Source: Clostridiales bacterium
Lineage (GTDB): Bacteria > Bacillota > Clostridia > Lachnospirales > WQUN01
Assembly: GCA_031289625.1 (NCBI GenBank)
Contig: JAITPB010000012.1
Location: forward strand, 1 to 9,985
DNA length: 9,985 nucleotides
Direction: 5' to 3'
The notes beneath the pieces are model-generated. The model worked only from the letters and a program-made list of their open reading frames with translations, was not told the origin of the DNA and did not search any database. Within the stretch, counting starts at the first letter, position 1; the number at the start of each line of letters is the position of its first letter. Of the stretch, positions 1-6,167 are shown piece after piece. A program made the position numbers and the translations under genes.

Positions 1-55
1 GAAACCGGAAGAACGCATGGCATTGAAAGAGGCCGCCAGTGGAACTGTGGATTGA
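1..55 (+). CDS. C-terminal tail of an upstream gene (partial)
   Basis: An open frame enters from the left edge (codons from base 2) and stops at TGA 53-55. The visible tail is KPEERMALKEAASGTVD, too short and generic to identify. It overlaps the proposed GTG start of ybeY at 39 by 17 bases, as expected for translationally coupled genes. In many Bacillota the gene before ybeY is phoH or the HD-domain gene yqfF, so one of these is a reasonable guess from context only. Frame 1 is also open to about base 108 but would run far into ybeY, so it is less likely. Confidence 0.45.
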   Translation, partial: KPEERMALKEAASGTVD

Positions 56-530
56 GTATCAAACGGCGGAGCGTTTGCCCGCCGCTTACGAACAGAGGAT
101 CGTCCGCGTAGCAGAGGAAAGCCTCCGCCTGGAGCAGGCGGATCCCCATGTGGAAATCAGCTTGCTGCTGGTAGACAACGAGCGCATCCGTTCTTTAAAC
201 CGCCGGTACAGAAAAATAGACAAAGAGACGGATGTGCTGTCTTTTCCGCAGGAAGATAAGCCCGGACAATCGTCCGGACAGTTGTCCGAACCATTGTCTG
301 GACGATTGTCCGGCGCGGGGCCGCGGCCGCTGGGGGATATTGTCATCTCTCTGGAACAAGCAAAAACACAGGCGGAAGAATATGGGCACAGCCTGGAAAG
401 AGAGCTGGGTTTTCTGACCGCGCACAGTATGCTGCATCTGCTGGGATATGATCATCAGACGCGGGAAGACGAGACTGTTATGTGTCAAAAGCAGGAAAAA
501 ATTTTGTCCAGGGCGGGGCTGGCGCGATGA
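39..530 (+). CDS. ybeY: Endoribonuclease YbeY, rRNA maturation factor
   Basis: YbeY is a zinc-dependent single-strand endoribonuclease needed for 16S rRNA 3'-end maturation and ribosome quality control in the cytoplasm. The signature zinc site HxxxHxxxxxH is present as HSMLHLLGYDH at residues 129-139, with H129, H133 and H139 as ligands. Upstream lie the family blocks LNRRYRKIDKETDVLSFP (about 52-69) and LGDIVISLEQA (about 97-107). The 163-residue length is normal to slightly long. The extra length is a Ser/Gly/Leu-rich insert at about residues 75-92, encoded by a 12-bp tandem repeat between the LSFP and LGDIVIS strands, where homologues have a variable loop. The GTG start at 39 is preceded by AAAGAGG at 26-32 and overlaps the upstream gene. 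The stop TGA at 528-530 overlaps the dgkA ATG (ATGA), so the two are translationally coupled. Confidence 0.95.
   Translation: MELWIEYQTAERLPAAYEQRIVRVAEESLRLEQADPHVEISLLLVDNERIRSLNRRYRKIDKETDVLSFPQEDKPGQSSGQLSEPLSGRLSGAGPRPLGDIVISLEQAKTQAEEYGHSLERELGFLTAHSMLHLLGYDHQTREDETVMCQKQEKILSRAGLAR
262..313 (+). repeat. 12-bp palindromic tandem repeat inside ybeY
   Basis: Four consecutive 12-base units begin at 262, 274, 286 and 298, closed by CCGG at 310-313. The units are CCGGACAATCGT, CCGGACAGTTGT, CCGAACCATTGT and CTGGACGATTGT. The consensus junction CCGGACAATTGTCCGG is its own reverse complement, so each pair of units can form a hairpin. The 12-base period keeps the ybeY frame and yields a four-residue periodicity (SGQL-like). 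The same unit recurs at 2127-2152 and 6845-6908. Confidence 0.9.
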
Positions 531-913
531 AAAAGAATGAAAACCGGCTGGAAAGCTTTCGATATGCGGCGCAGGGCGTGATACACGCCTTTAAAAACGA
601 GCGGAATTTTAAGATTCATTTATGCGCGGCGTTCTGCGTGTTCTGGCTGGCCTGTTTTTTAAAAGTAAAAATGGAAGAATTTTTGATTTTGGTTCTGACC
701 GTAACCATGGTGATGGCGGCGGAAATGTTTAACACCGCGATAGAATCGGTGGTGGACTTGTATTGCAAAGACTGTTTTCATCCGCAGGCTAAAATCGCCA
801 AGGACGTTGCCGCAGGCGGGGTGCTGCTGACGGCGATCGGTTCATGCGTTGTCGGGTATGGTATTCTCATCCGCCGGATCATTGCGTTGATTGCGTTTTC
901 CTCTGCGGACTAA
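527..913 (+). CDS. dgkA: Diacylglycerol/undecaprenol kinase family protein (DgkA)
   Basis: This is a small integral membrane kinase that phosphorylates a lipid alcohol. Gram-positive members mainly use undecaprenol, feeding the carrier lipid pool for peptidoglycan and wall polymers. The 128-residue protein has the family order: an amphipathic N-terminus (ESFRYAAQGVIHAFKNERNFKIH), a first membrane segment, the signature AAEMFNTAIESVVD with E66, N69 and E73, then HPQAKIAKDVAAGGVLL and a third membrane segment. The ATG at 527 was chosen over an upstream in-frame GTG at 482 because it overlaps the ybeY stop as ATGA, gives the standard family N-terminus, and has a GGGCGGGG tract at 511-518 as a weak ribosome binding site. 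The tight coupling and the yerB gene 19 bases downstream suggest one transcript. Confidence 0.93.
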   Translation: MKKNENRLESFRYAAQGVIHAFKNERNFKIHLCAAFCVFWLACFLKVKMEEFLILVLTVTMVMAAEMFNTAIESVVDLYCKDCFHPQAKIAKDVAAGGVLLTAIGSCVVGYGILIRRIIALIAFSSAD

Positions 914-932
914 TGGATTGAAGGGAAAGAGA

Positions 933-2114
933 ATGCGAAATAAAAGGATGCTTTTCGCGGTTTTCGCGATTTTAATGCTGGCGGCCGTCACGTCATGCGG
1001 CAAAAAAACGCCGGACGACAGCCCCAATAATCTTACAGATCCGTCCGCGTCCAAATCTGACGGCGCTCTCACGCCGGCGCCGGTGATAGCGTCTGAACCT
1101 GCGGAAGACTTGATGGGAAAAGCCATCGATCCGCTGACGGGATTTTGGATTGACCAGGATACCGCTGCCAGCCGCCCGATCGCCGTCGTATTCAACAATC
1201 ACCATAAAGCGCTGCCGCAGAGCGGCATCGGCCAGGCGGCTGTTTATTATGAGGTTTTAGCGGAAGGAAACATCACGCGCATCGTCGGCATTTTTCACGG
1301 CCTGGACGCGGTGAAATTGGGGCCGATCCGCAGCGCGCGTCATTATTTTATCGATTTTGCGCTGGACTATGACGCGATTTTTATTCACCACGGCGGCAGC
1401 CCGCAGGGATACAGCACGCTGTTTTCTTTGCAGATTCCCTATTTGGACGGGCTGGCCCTGGAAGGCGTCACGTTTTGGCGGGATCCGGAACGGGTAAAAA
1501 TCAGCGGCATGTATGAACACAGTTCTTACACGGACGCCGAAAAAATCCAGGCGGCGATCGCCTCCTACGGCTATCGGGCCGAGCTTGAGGAAAGCCCCAG
1601 AATCGGATTTGATTTTTATCCGGAAAACACGCCGCCAGCCGGCGCGACCGGTGCGACCGGTGCGACCGATATAACCGGCGCGGCCGATGCGGTCGGCACG
1701 GCCGATATAACCGGCGCGGCCGGTGCGGAAACACTGGAAGTGCAATACAGCGAGGATTATCAGTCCACGTTTGTCTACGACGGCAAAGACAAAGTGTATT
1801 ACAAATTTCATGAAGGCGAGCCGCATATCGACGCCGAAACGGGAGAACAGCTTTCTGTCGCCAATATACTCATACAGTTCACCAGCATTTCTGACATCCA
1901 AAACGACGACGCGGGCCGGCGCGACGTGAAAACAGTCGGCGTGGGAACGGGTTTTCTGATCACATGCGGAGGCGTCGCGCCCGTCACGTGGGAAAAATAT
2001 TCTCATCAGTCGCCGACGCAATGGCGCTGGGAAGATGGCAGCGAAATTCAATTAAACAAGGGCAAAACATGGATATGCGTTATTTCACCCGATACGCCGC
2101 TGGAAATCAAGTGA
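933..2114 (+). CDS. yerB: DUF3048 lipoprotein, YerB family
   Basis: This is a predicted surface lipoprotein of the YerB/DUF3048 family. The biochemical role of the family is not established, so I infer only an envelope function. Residues 1-22 form a lipoprotein signal peptide: MRNKR, a hydrophobic core, then lipobox VTSC with C22 as the lipidated residue. The N-terminal DUF3048 domain runs from about residue 67 (PLTGFW) and includes RPIAVVFNNHHKALPQSGI, GPIRSARHYF and HHGGSPQGY. The C-terminal domain covers about 268-393 with VANILIQF and GTGFLITCGG. Between them, residues 237-265 are a Gly-Ala-Thr-rich repeat not expected in the family. The ATG at 933 is preceded by AAGGG at 921-925, and earlier in-frame codons reach back into dgkA. 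Total length is 393 residues. The symbol is by family resemblance. Confidence 0.88.
   Translation: MRNKRMLFAVFAILMLAAVTSCGKKTPDDSPNNLTDPSASKSDGALTPAPVIASEPAEDLMGKAIDPLTGFWIDQDTAASRPIAVVFNNHHKALPQSGIGQAAVYYEVLAEGNITRIVGIFHGLDAVKLGPIRSARHYFIDFALDYDAIFIHHGGSPQGYSTLFSLQIPYLDGLALEGVTFWRDPERVKISGMYEHSSYTDAEKIQAAIASYGYRAELEESPRIGFDFYPENTPPAGATGATGATDITGAADAVGTADITGAAGAETLEVQYSEDYQSTFVYDGKDKVYYKFHEGEPHIDAETGEQLSVANILIQFTSISDIQNDDAGRRDVKTVGVGTGFLITCGGVAPVTWEKYSHQSPTQWRWEDGSEIQLNKGKTWICVISPDTPLEIK
1639..1727 (+). repeat. Gly-Ala-Thr-coding tandem repeat in the yerB interdomain linker
   Basis: Nine-base units of the type ACCGGTGCG/ACCGGCGCG repeat with drift, and a longer unit containing GCCGATATAACCGGCGCG occurs in two near copies (about 1666-1686 and 1702-1722). 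They encode GATGATGATDIT, then GAADAVGTADITGAAGA, at residues 237-265. The triplet spacing resembles bacterial collagen-like Gly-X-Thr tracts but lacks proline, so a collagen fold is unlikely. It lies exactly between the two DUF3048 domains, where extra length should be tolerated. Confidence 0.85.
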
Positions 2115-2126
2115 CGGCATATCTGT

Positions 2127-2152
2127 CCGGACAATGTCCGGACATTGTCCGG
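2127..2152. repeat. Perfect 26-bp palindrome between yerB and the MBOAT gene
   Basis: CCGG occurs at 2127, 2138 and 2149, separated by ACAATGT and ACATTGT. The whole 26 bases equal their own reverse complement. It lies 12 bases after the yerB stop and 43 bases before the MBOAT start. No run of T follows on the + strand, so it is not a typical intrinsic terminator. It is closely related in sequence to the 12-bp repeats in ybeY and cca, but here the period is 11. It could be an operator, an RNA hairpin stabilising or attenuating the transcript, or a short copy of the same repeat element. Confidence 0.85.
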
Positions 2153-2195
2153 CCTGGACGCAAAGACTGGGAAAAAACATAGAGAGAGGCTGCTT

Positions 2196-3644
2196 ATGCT
2201 TTTCAATTCTCTGGCGTATCTTTTGTTCCTGCCTTTTACGGCGGTGATTTATTATTGTCTGCCCCACCGGTTCCGCTGGATTTTTCTGCTCGCGGCCAGC
2301 TATGTTTTTTATATGGCCTGGCGGCCAGAGCTTATTACACTTTTGCTGTTCTCCACTTTTGTAAATTATTACGCGGCGCGGCACATTTATCGTTCCCAAG
2401 ACCCCGCCGCCCGCAAAAGAACCCTTTCGCTCTGCCTTTGGATCAGTTTTGGACTGCTCTTTGTGTTTAAGTATTTGTCTTTTTTCAGTCAAAGCCTGCG
2501 GGCGCTGGCTGGCTGGGCGCGTCTACCGTATCCGGTTCCGGATTTCAACCTGATCCTGCCGATGGGCATTTCTTTTTACACCTTTCAAACCGCGTCTTAT
2601 GCCATCGACGTTTATAAAGGCGCGTATCCCGCGGAAGAAAATTTTTGGAAAGTCTCTTTGTTTACCACGTTTTTTCCGCAGCTGGTGGCCGGGCCTATTG
2701 AGCGCGCGAACACGCTGATGAATCAGCTCTTCCAAGACAAGAAACCAAAACAGGAAAATTTTATTTTGGGCGGAAAATATCTTTTGCTGGGCTTTTTCAA
2801 AAAAGCCGTGATCGCGGACAGACTTTCCATACCGGTCAACGCCGTATTCAATACGCCGCAGTATTATCCCGGTCTGCCTTCCATCATTGCGGTGTTTTTT
2901 TTCGCGTTCCAGATCTATTGCGATTTCAGCGGATATTCGGATATCGCCGTGGGCAGCGCGAAACTGCTGGGCGTGGATCTGACGCAAAATTTCCGTCAGC
3001 CTTATTTTTCCGCCGGCATCCGGGCGTTTTGGCGGCGCTGGCATGTGTCCCTGTCTTCCTGGCTGAAAGATTATATTTATATTCCCCTGGGCGGCAGCCG
3101 TGTTCCCTCCCTGCGTCATGCCGTGAACCGCATGAGCGCTTTTTTGATCAGCGGCCTTTGGCATGGCGCCGATTGGACGTTTGTGCTTTGGGGCGGCCTG
3201 CACGGGTTTTATCAAATCATCGAGGATCATGTAGGCAAAAACGTCGCGAGCCCAAAAAGGCGCGCCTCCCAAAATTTTCTAGTTTCTGGATTTCAGCGAT
3301 GCGTGACGTTCGGCTTAGTTTGCTTCGCATGGATATTTTTTCGGGCCAACAGCCTCGGGGACGCCTTTACTATCATCCGGCATTTGCCCAGCGGCTTGGG
3401 CCAATGGCACAACCGGCAGTATCTTTACGAGGTTTTGACAGGCATGAAGGTCAATCTGGCGGATATTTTGATTGATACGGGGCTGATTTTTATTTTGCTG
3501 CTGATCGACGGTACAGACGCTTTCGCCAAAATGGAACGCGCGCCCGCTTGCCTCCGGATCGGATTTTATGCGGTATTGGCTGTGCTGATCATGGCTTTCG
3601 GCGTATATTACAACGCAGGGCAGTTTATTTATTTTCAATTTTGA
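2196..3644 (+). CDS. MBOAT family O-acyltransferase (AlgI/DltB-like)
   Basis: This is a multi-pass membrane-bound O-acyltransferase, which passes an acyl group (usually acetyl, or D-alanyl in DltB) across the membrane to a polymer outside the cell. The 482-residue protein has many hydrophobic segments starting at MLFNSLAYLLFLPFTAVIYY. It carries the AlgI-type blocks MGISFYTFQT, FFPQLVAGPIERA, YCDFSGYSDIAVGSAKLLG, FRQPYFSAGIRAFWRRWHVSLSSWLKDYIYIPLGG and SGLWHGADWTF. The catalytic histidine is predicted as H323, and a second conserved histidine is H336 in GGLHGF. The ATG at 2196 has AGAGAGAGG at 2181-2189. An upstream in-frame TTG at 2145 lies inside the palindrome and lacks a binding site. The neighbouring SGNH gene is the usual partner. 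Substrate and acyl group cannot be read from sequence; AlgI-type acetylation is somewhat more likely than DltB because no dltA or dltC is visible here. Confidence 0.93.
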   Translation: MLFNSLAYLLFLPFTAVIYYCLPHRFRWIFLLAASYVFYMAWRPELITLLLFSTFVNYYAARHIYRSQDPAARKRTLSLCLWISFGLLFVFKYLSFFSQSLRALAGWARLPYPVPDFNLILPMGISFYTFQTASYAIDVYKGAYPAEENFWKVSLFTTFFPQLVAGPIERANTLMNQLFQDKKPKQENFILGGKYLLLGFFKKAVIADRLSIPVNAVFNTPQYYPGLPSIIAVFFFAFQIYCDFSGYSDIAVGSAKLLGVDLTQNFRQPYFSAGIRAFWRRWHVSLSSWLKDYIYIPLGGSRVPSLRHAVNRMSAFLISGLWHGADWTFVLWGGLHGFYQIIEDHVGKNVASPKRRASQNFLVSGFQRCVTFGLVCFAWIFFRANSLGDAFTIIRHLPSGLGQWHNRQYLYEVLTGMKVNLADILIDTGLIFILLLIDGTDAFAKMERAPACLRIGFYAVLAVLIMAFGVYYNAGQFIYFQF

Positions 3645-3680
3645 TTTTCTTGATTTATTTTTGATTTTTGAGGTTTTGGC

Positions 3681-4709
3681 ATGTTAAAATTTTTGGGGAA
3701 GGCAGGGGCTTTCGCGGCGATTCTGCTGGCCTGTTTTTTTTTCCTTGGCCGCGCTTATGAAGCCGCGGCGCGCAAAAATTTGATAAACGTTTGGAACAGG
3801 CGGCGGTTTGAGGAGCTTCATGCCCTGCCGCCCCATTTTTTGGATATGGTGTTTATTGGATCATCTCATTCTTATTGCAGTTTTGATCCGGAACAGATCG
3901 GCGCGTTGCTGGGCGTTGAAAGTTTTCAAATGGGTATGCCCCTCCAGCATCCGGATTCCAGTTATTTTACGCTGCTGGAGGTACTCAAGACGCAAACGCC
4001 GTCTATCGTCATTATGGAACTGTATTGGGATATGCTGGACGATGATTTTGATTTGAAACAGGCCGACACGCTCTTTCAGGCGCTAGACGGCGGCGCGCTC
4101 AAAGGCGATTATATCCGCGAAGTGTTTCCCTGGAATGAAAAAATAAAATACGCCGTGCCTCTGATTCGTTATCAGCAGGACTTTTGGACGTATCAAAACA
4201 AAGTTTTAACGGATTGGCTGGAAAAAACTTTGGGTGTATACAAACCGGATGAGGGGAGAGAAGGAGAGGAGCGCTACGGCTATAGAGGATTCATTTACTG
4301 CGATTATCTCATTCCGGAAAGTAAATATGGCGCGGCCAATCAATTCCAGCGCTTCGATGGGAAAAAATGGGCATTCTCTGCCGTGCAGAAAGAATATTTG
4401 ATCAAAATGATTTCATTGTGCGCGGAAAACGGCGCCCGCCTTCTGTTTGTCACCGCGCCCGTGCCGCCCGTGTCCATGGAGATCATCCAAAATTATGGGG
4501 AGGTTCACCAGGCGGTGGCGTCTTTTGCGGTTGCGCGCCAAATCCCTTACCTGGATTTTAATCTTGTGAATCAAGAAGAACAGATCTTGACGAACGATCA
4601 TTTTCGCGACGACGCGCATTTGAATTACAGCGGCGCCGTGATTGTTGACCGTTATCTGGCGCGCTGGATTCTCGAAAATACCGACGGCTTTACGCTTTCT
4701 GTTGACTAA
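3681..4709 (+). CDS. Membrane-anchored SGNH/DltD-like acyltransferase partner
   Basis: The 342-residue protein has one N-terminal membrane anchor (about residues 4-23) followed by an extracytoplasmic domain with SGNH-hydrolase landmarks. Block I is DMVFIGSSHSYCSFDP with the GSSHS core at residues 60-64, where S61 or S62 would be the nucleophile. Block V is DDAHLNYSG, giving a D310-xx-H313 pair. Between them, FQMGMPLQHPDSSY and IVIMELYWDML fit the DltD/AlgJ-like arrangement. Such proteins work with an MBOAT protein to move an acyl group onto teichoic acid or polysaccharide outside the membrane. The gene follows the MBOAT gene by 36 bases, supporting co-transcription. The ATG at 3681 has a modest GAGG at 3670-3673. 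The polymer target is not identifiable from this sequence. Confidence 0.85.
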   Translation: MLKFLGKAGAFAAILLACFFFLGRAYEAAARKNLINVWNRRRFEELHALPPHFLDMVFIGSSHSYCSFDPEQIGALLGVESFQMGMPLQHPDSSYFTLLEVLKTQTPSIVIMELYWDMLDDDFDLKQADTLFQALDGGALKGDYIREVFPWNEKIKYAVPLIRYQQDFWTYQNKVLTDWLEKTLGVYKPDEGREGEERYGYRGFIYCDYLIPESKYGAANQFQRFDGKKWAFSAVQKEYLIKMISLCAENGARLLFVTAPVPPVSMEIIQNYGEVHQAVASFAVARQIPYLDFNLVNQEEQILTNDHFRDDAHLNYSGAVIVDRYLARWILENTDGFTLSVD

Positions 4710-4730
4710 TTCGAGATAAAAATATACAAT
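4702..4730 (+). promoter_or_regulatory. Sigma-A-type promoter for the LCP gene
   Basis: TTGACT at 4702-4707 and TACAAT at 4725-4730 are separated by exactly 17 bases. Both are close to the TTGACA/TATAAT consensus. The -35 box overlaps the stop codon of the SGNH gene, so the LCP gene can be transcribed independently of the acyltransferase pair. The predicted transcript start is near 4737, leaving a leader of about 30 bases. Confidence 0.7.
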
Positions 4731-4766
4731 GTGTTCAAATACTGACAAAGCAAGGAGGACAAAAGA

Positions 4767-6077
4767 ATGGATCAAATGGATCCGCGGATCGATCAGACGG
4801 ATCAAAAAGATCAAACGAATCCAAACGATCAGACTGATCAAAGCGATCAGACTGATCAAAACGATCAGACGCCTGAAAACGATCAGACGCCTGAAAATGA
4901 TCAGGCGCCTCAAAACGATCAGGCGCCTCAAATAAAAACATCTAAGCTCAGAAATATTTTTTTTAAAACGGTTTGCATTTCATCGGTTTCCCTTGCCGTG
5001 CTGGTCGTATCCGGAATGCTGATGCTCAAAAGCGTCATAAGGCCGCCGGATATCCCCGCTATGGAGATAGAGATCGTGATAACCGAACCGCCCGAAACCA
5101 TCAGCATTGCGCCTGAGACGCCCGCCCTGGTTCTGCAAGAGACGGAGCATCCGGCAGACGCTGACAGCGCCGCGTTTCTTTCCCCGGAAGGGCAGGATGA
5201 AGACGAGAACGCCGGCGGAGGGCTGAAAGCGCCGGAAGGCTTTACTTCGGACGATAGAAAAGAGCAATTCTATACTTTTTTGCTGTTTGGCATGGACATC
5301 GGCGTGAACACCGATACCATCATCGTGGCTTCCTACGACGGCGTCAACCGTAAGGCCAGCCTGATCAGCATTCCCAGGGACGTCAAAGTCGATGTGAAAC
5401 GATCGATGAAAAAGATCAACGCGGCGTATCCCGCCGGTACTTTGAACGGACGCGGCCATTTGGGCGGTGTGGCGCAGTTGAAGAGAGAAATCAAAACCAT
5501 CATTGGTTTTGAACCGGATTTTTATGCATGTGTCGATTTAGAAGCGTTTATCCAACTGGTGGACGCAGTTGGCGGCCTGGATATAACGGTACCCATGGAT
5601 ATGCAGTACGACGATCCGATTCAGGGTTTACATATTGATTTTAAAAAGGGAGCGCAGCATTTGAACGGCATGGAAGCGCTGCGGTTCGCCCGTTACCGGA
5701 AGGGGAATAACGGGAAAAGCACGATCAGCGATTATCAGCGCATCGAAAATCAGCAGATGGTCATCTTGGCTGCGGTGAACAGATTGCTTCGGCCTGTAAA
5801 TTTACTGAAGCTCGACGAGTTCATTACGATTTTTCAGGAAAATGTAGACAGTGATTTAAAGCCCGAAAATATGATGTGGTTTGCGAACGAATTGAATCAA
5901 ATCAGGGGGACGGACGCGCTGTCCATGCATACCATGCCCACCAAAGCTTCCGGCGGATTGCCTCCCGAGTATTATGAGTTTCTGGACAGAAAAAGAGTTG
6001 TAGATCTGATCAACCAAACCGTGAATCCTTACAAGAAAAATATCGTGTCAAGCGACCTCGGCATTATCGGTTCATAA
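4767..6077 (+). CDS. LytR-CpsA-Psr (LCP) family cell-wall polymer ligase
   Basis: LCP enzymes transfer undecaprenyl-pyrophosphate-linked polymers (teichoic acid, capsule) onto peptidoglycan outside the membrane. The 436-residue protein has a repetitive cytoplasmic tail (residues 1-60), one membrane segment (about 65-87), an acidic Pro/Glu-rich spacer, and the LCP domain from about 165 to 345. Family landmarks are GVNTDTIIVASYD (179-191), SIPRD (201-205, with R204 in the phosphate-binding position), DAVGGLDI, FARYRK (with R309 and R311) and DYQRIENQQ. The first landmark reads NTD where many members have RSD. The ATG at 4767 has an excellent AAGGAGG at 4752-4758 and a promoter at 4702-4730. Placement after an MBOAT-SGNH pair suggests that the polymer it attaches is the one being acylated; that link is inference. 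Confidence 0.93.
   Translation: MDQMDPRIDQTDQKDQTNPNDQTDQSDQTDQNDQTPENDQTPENDQAPQNDQAPQIKTSKLRNIFFKTVCISSVSLAVLVVSGMLMLKSVIRPPDIPAMEIEIVITEPPETISIAPETPALVLQETEHPADADSAAFLSPEGQDEDENAGGGLKAPEGFTSDDRKEQFYTFLLFGMDIGVNTDTIIVASYDGVNRKASLISIPRDVKVDVKRSMKKINAAYPAGTLNGRGHLGGVAQLKREIKTIIGFEPDFYACVDLEAFIQLVDAVGGLDITVPMDMQYDDPIQGLHIDFKKGAQHLNGMEALRFARYRKGNNGKSTISDYQRIENQQMVILAAVNRLLRPVNLLKLDEFITIFQENVDSDLKPENMMWFANELNQIRGTDALSMHTMPTKASGGLPPEYYEFLDRKRVVDLINQTVNPYKKNIVSSDLGIIGS
4791..4934 (+). repeat. Eight 18-bp GATC-rich tandem repeats in the LCP N-terminal tail
   Basis: Eight 18-base units begin at 4791, 4809, 4827, 4845, 4863, 4881, 4899 and 4917. They encode DQTDQK, DQTNPN, DQTDQS, DQTDQN, DQTPEN, DQTPEN, DQAPQN and DQAPQI (residues 9-56). 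Neighbouring units are the most alike, with gradual drift from DQTDQ to DQTPE to DQAPQ, as expected of stepwise duplication. Including the leader from 4770, GATC occurs 14 times in about 150 bases. The encoded tail is cytoplasmic, acidic and probably disordered. Confidence 0.92.
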
Positions 6078-6086
6078 AAATAAAAC

Positions 6087-6133
6087 GGCCCCATGAGGCG
6101 GCGGAAACGCTAATGCATGGGGCCCTGTTCTTT
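6087..6133 (+). terminator. Hairpin terminator after the LCP gene
   Basis: GGCCCCATG at 6087-6095 pairs perfectly with CATGGGGCC at 6116-6124. The enclosed 20 bases contain a smaller GCG-GAAA-CGC hairpin at 6101-6110. The T-rich stretch TGTTCTTT follows at 6126-6133, and an A-rich run precedes the stem at 6075-6085. It starts 9 bases after the LCP stop. The T tract is interrupted, so termination may be partial. Confidence 0.65.
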
Positions 6134-6167
6134 CCAGAAGCTTTATCAAAAACGGAGATGGAATATC

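Noticed and set aside
262..313. CRISPR array
   Set aside because: The 12-bp units are directly abutting with no spacers and lie within a coding frame.
482..526. Earlier GTG start for dgkA
   Set aside because: It would overlap ybeY by 49 bases with no binding site; the ATG at 527 couples through ATGA.
1257..2051. 264-codon open frame on the minus strand opposite yerB
   Set aside because: Its composition (Arg/Phe/Gly-rich) is that of an antisense shadow, it has no recognisable domain, and the + strand gene is clearly DUF3048.
2127..2152. Intrinsic terminator for yerB
   Set aside because: The palindrome could form a hairpin, but no T run follows it on either strand.
4413..4941. Minus-strand frames with RRLIVL and FDQSDR repeats opposite the LCP tail
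   Set aside because: The repeats are simply the reverse strand of the 18-bp units; the + strand frame has the promoter, binding site and LCP domain.
6117..6167. Earlier ATG start for cca
   Set aside because: It falls in the 3' arm of the terminator hairpin, has no good binding site, and adds residues absent from the family.
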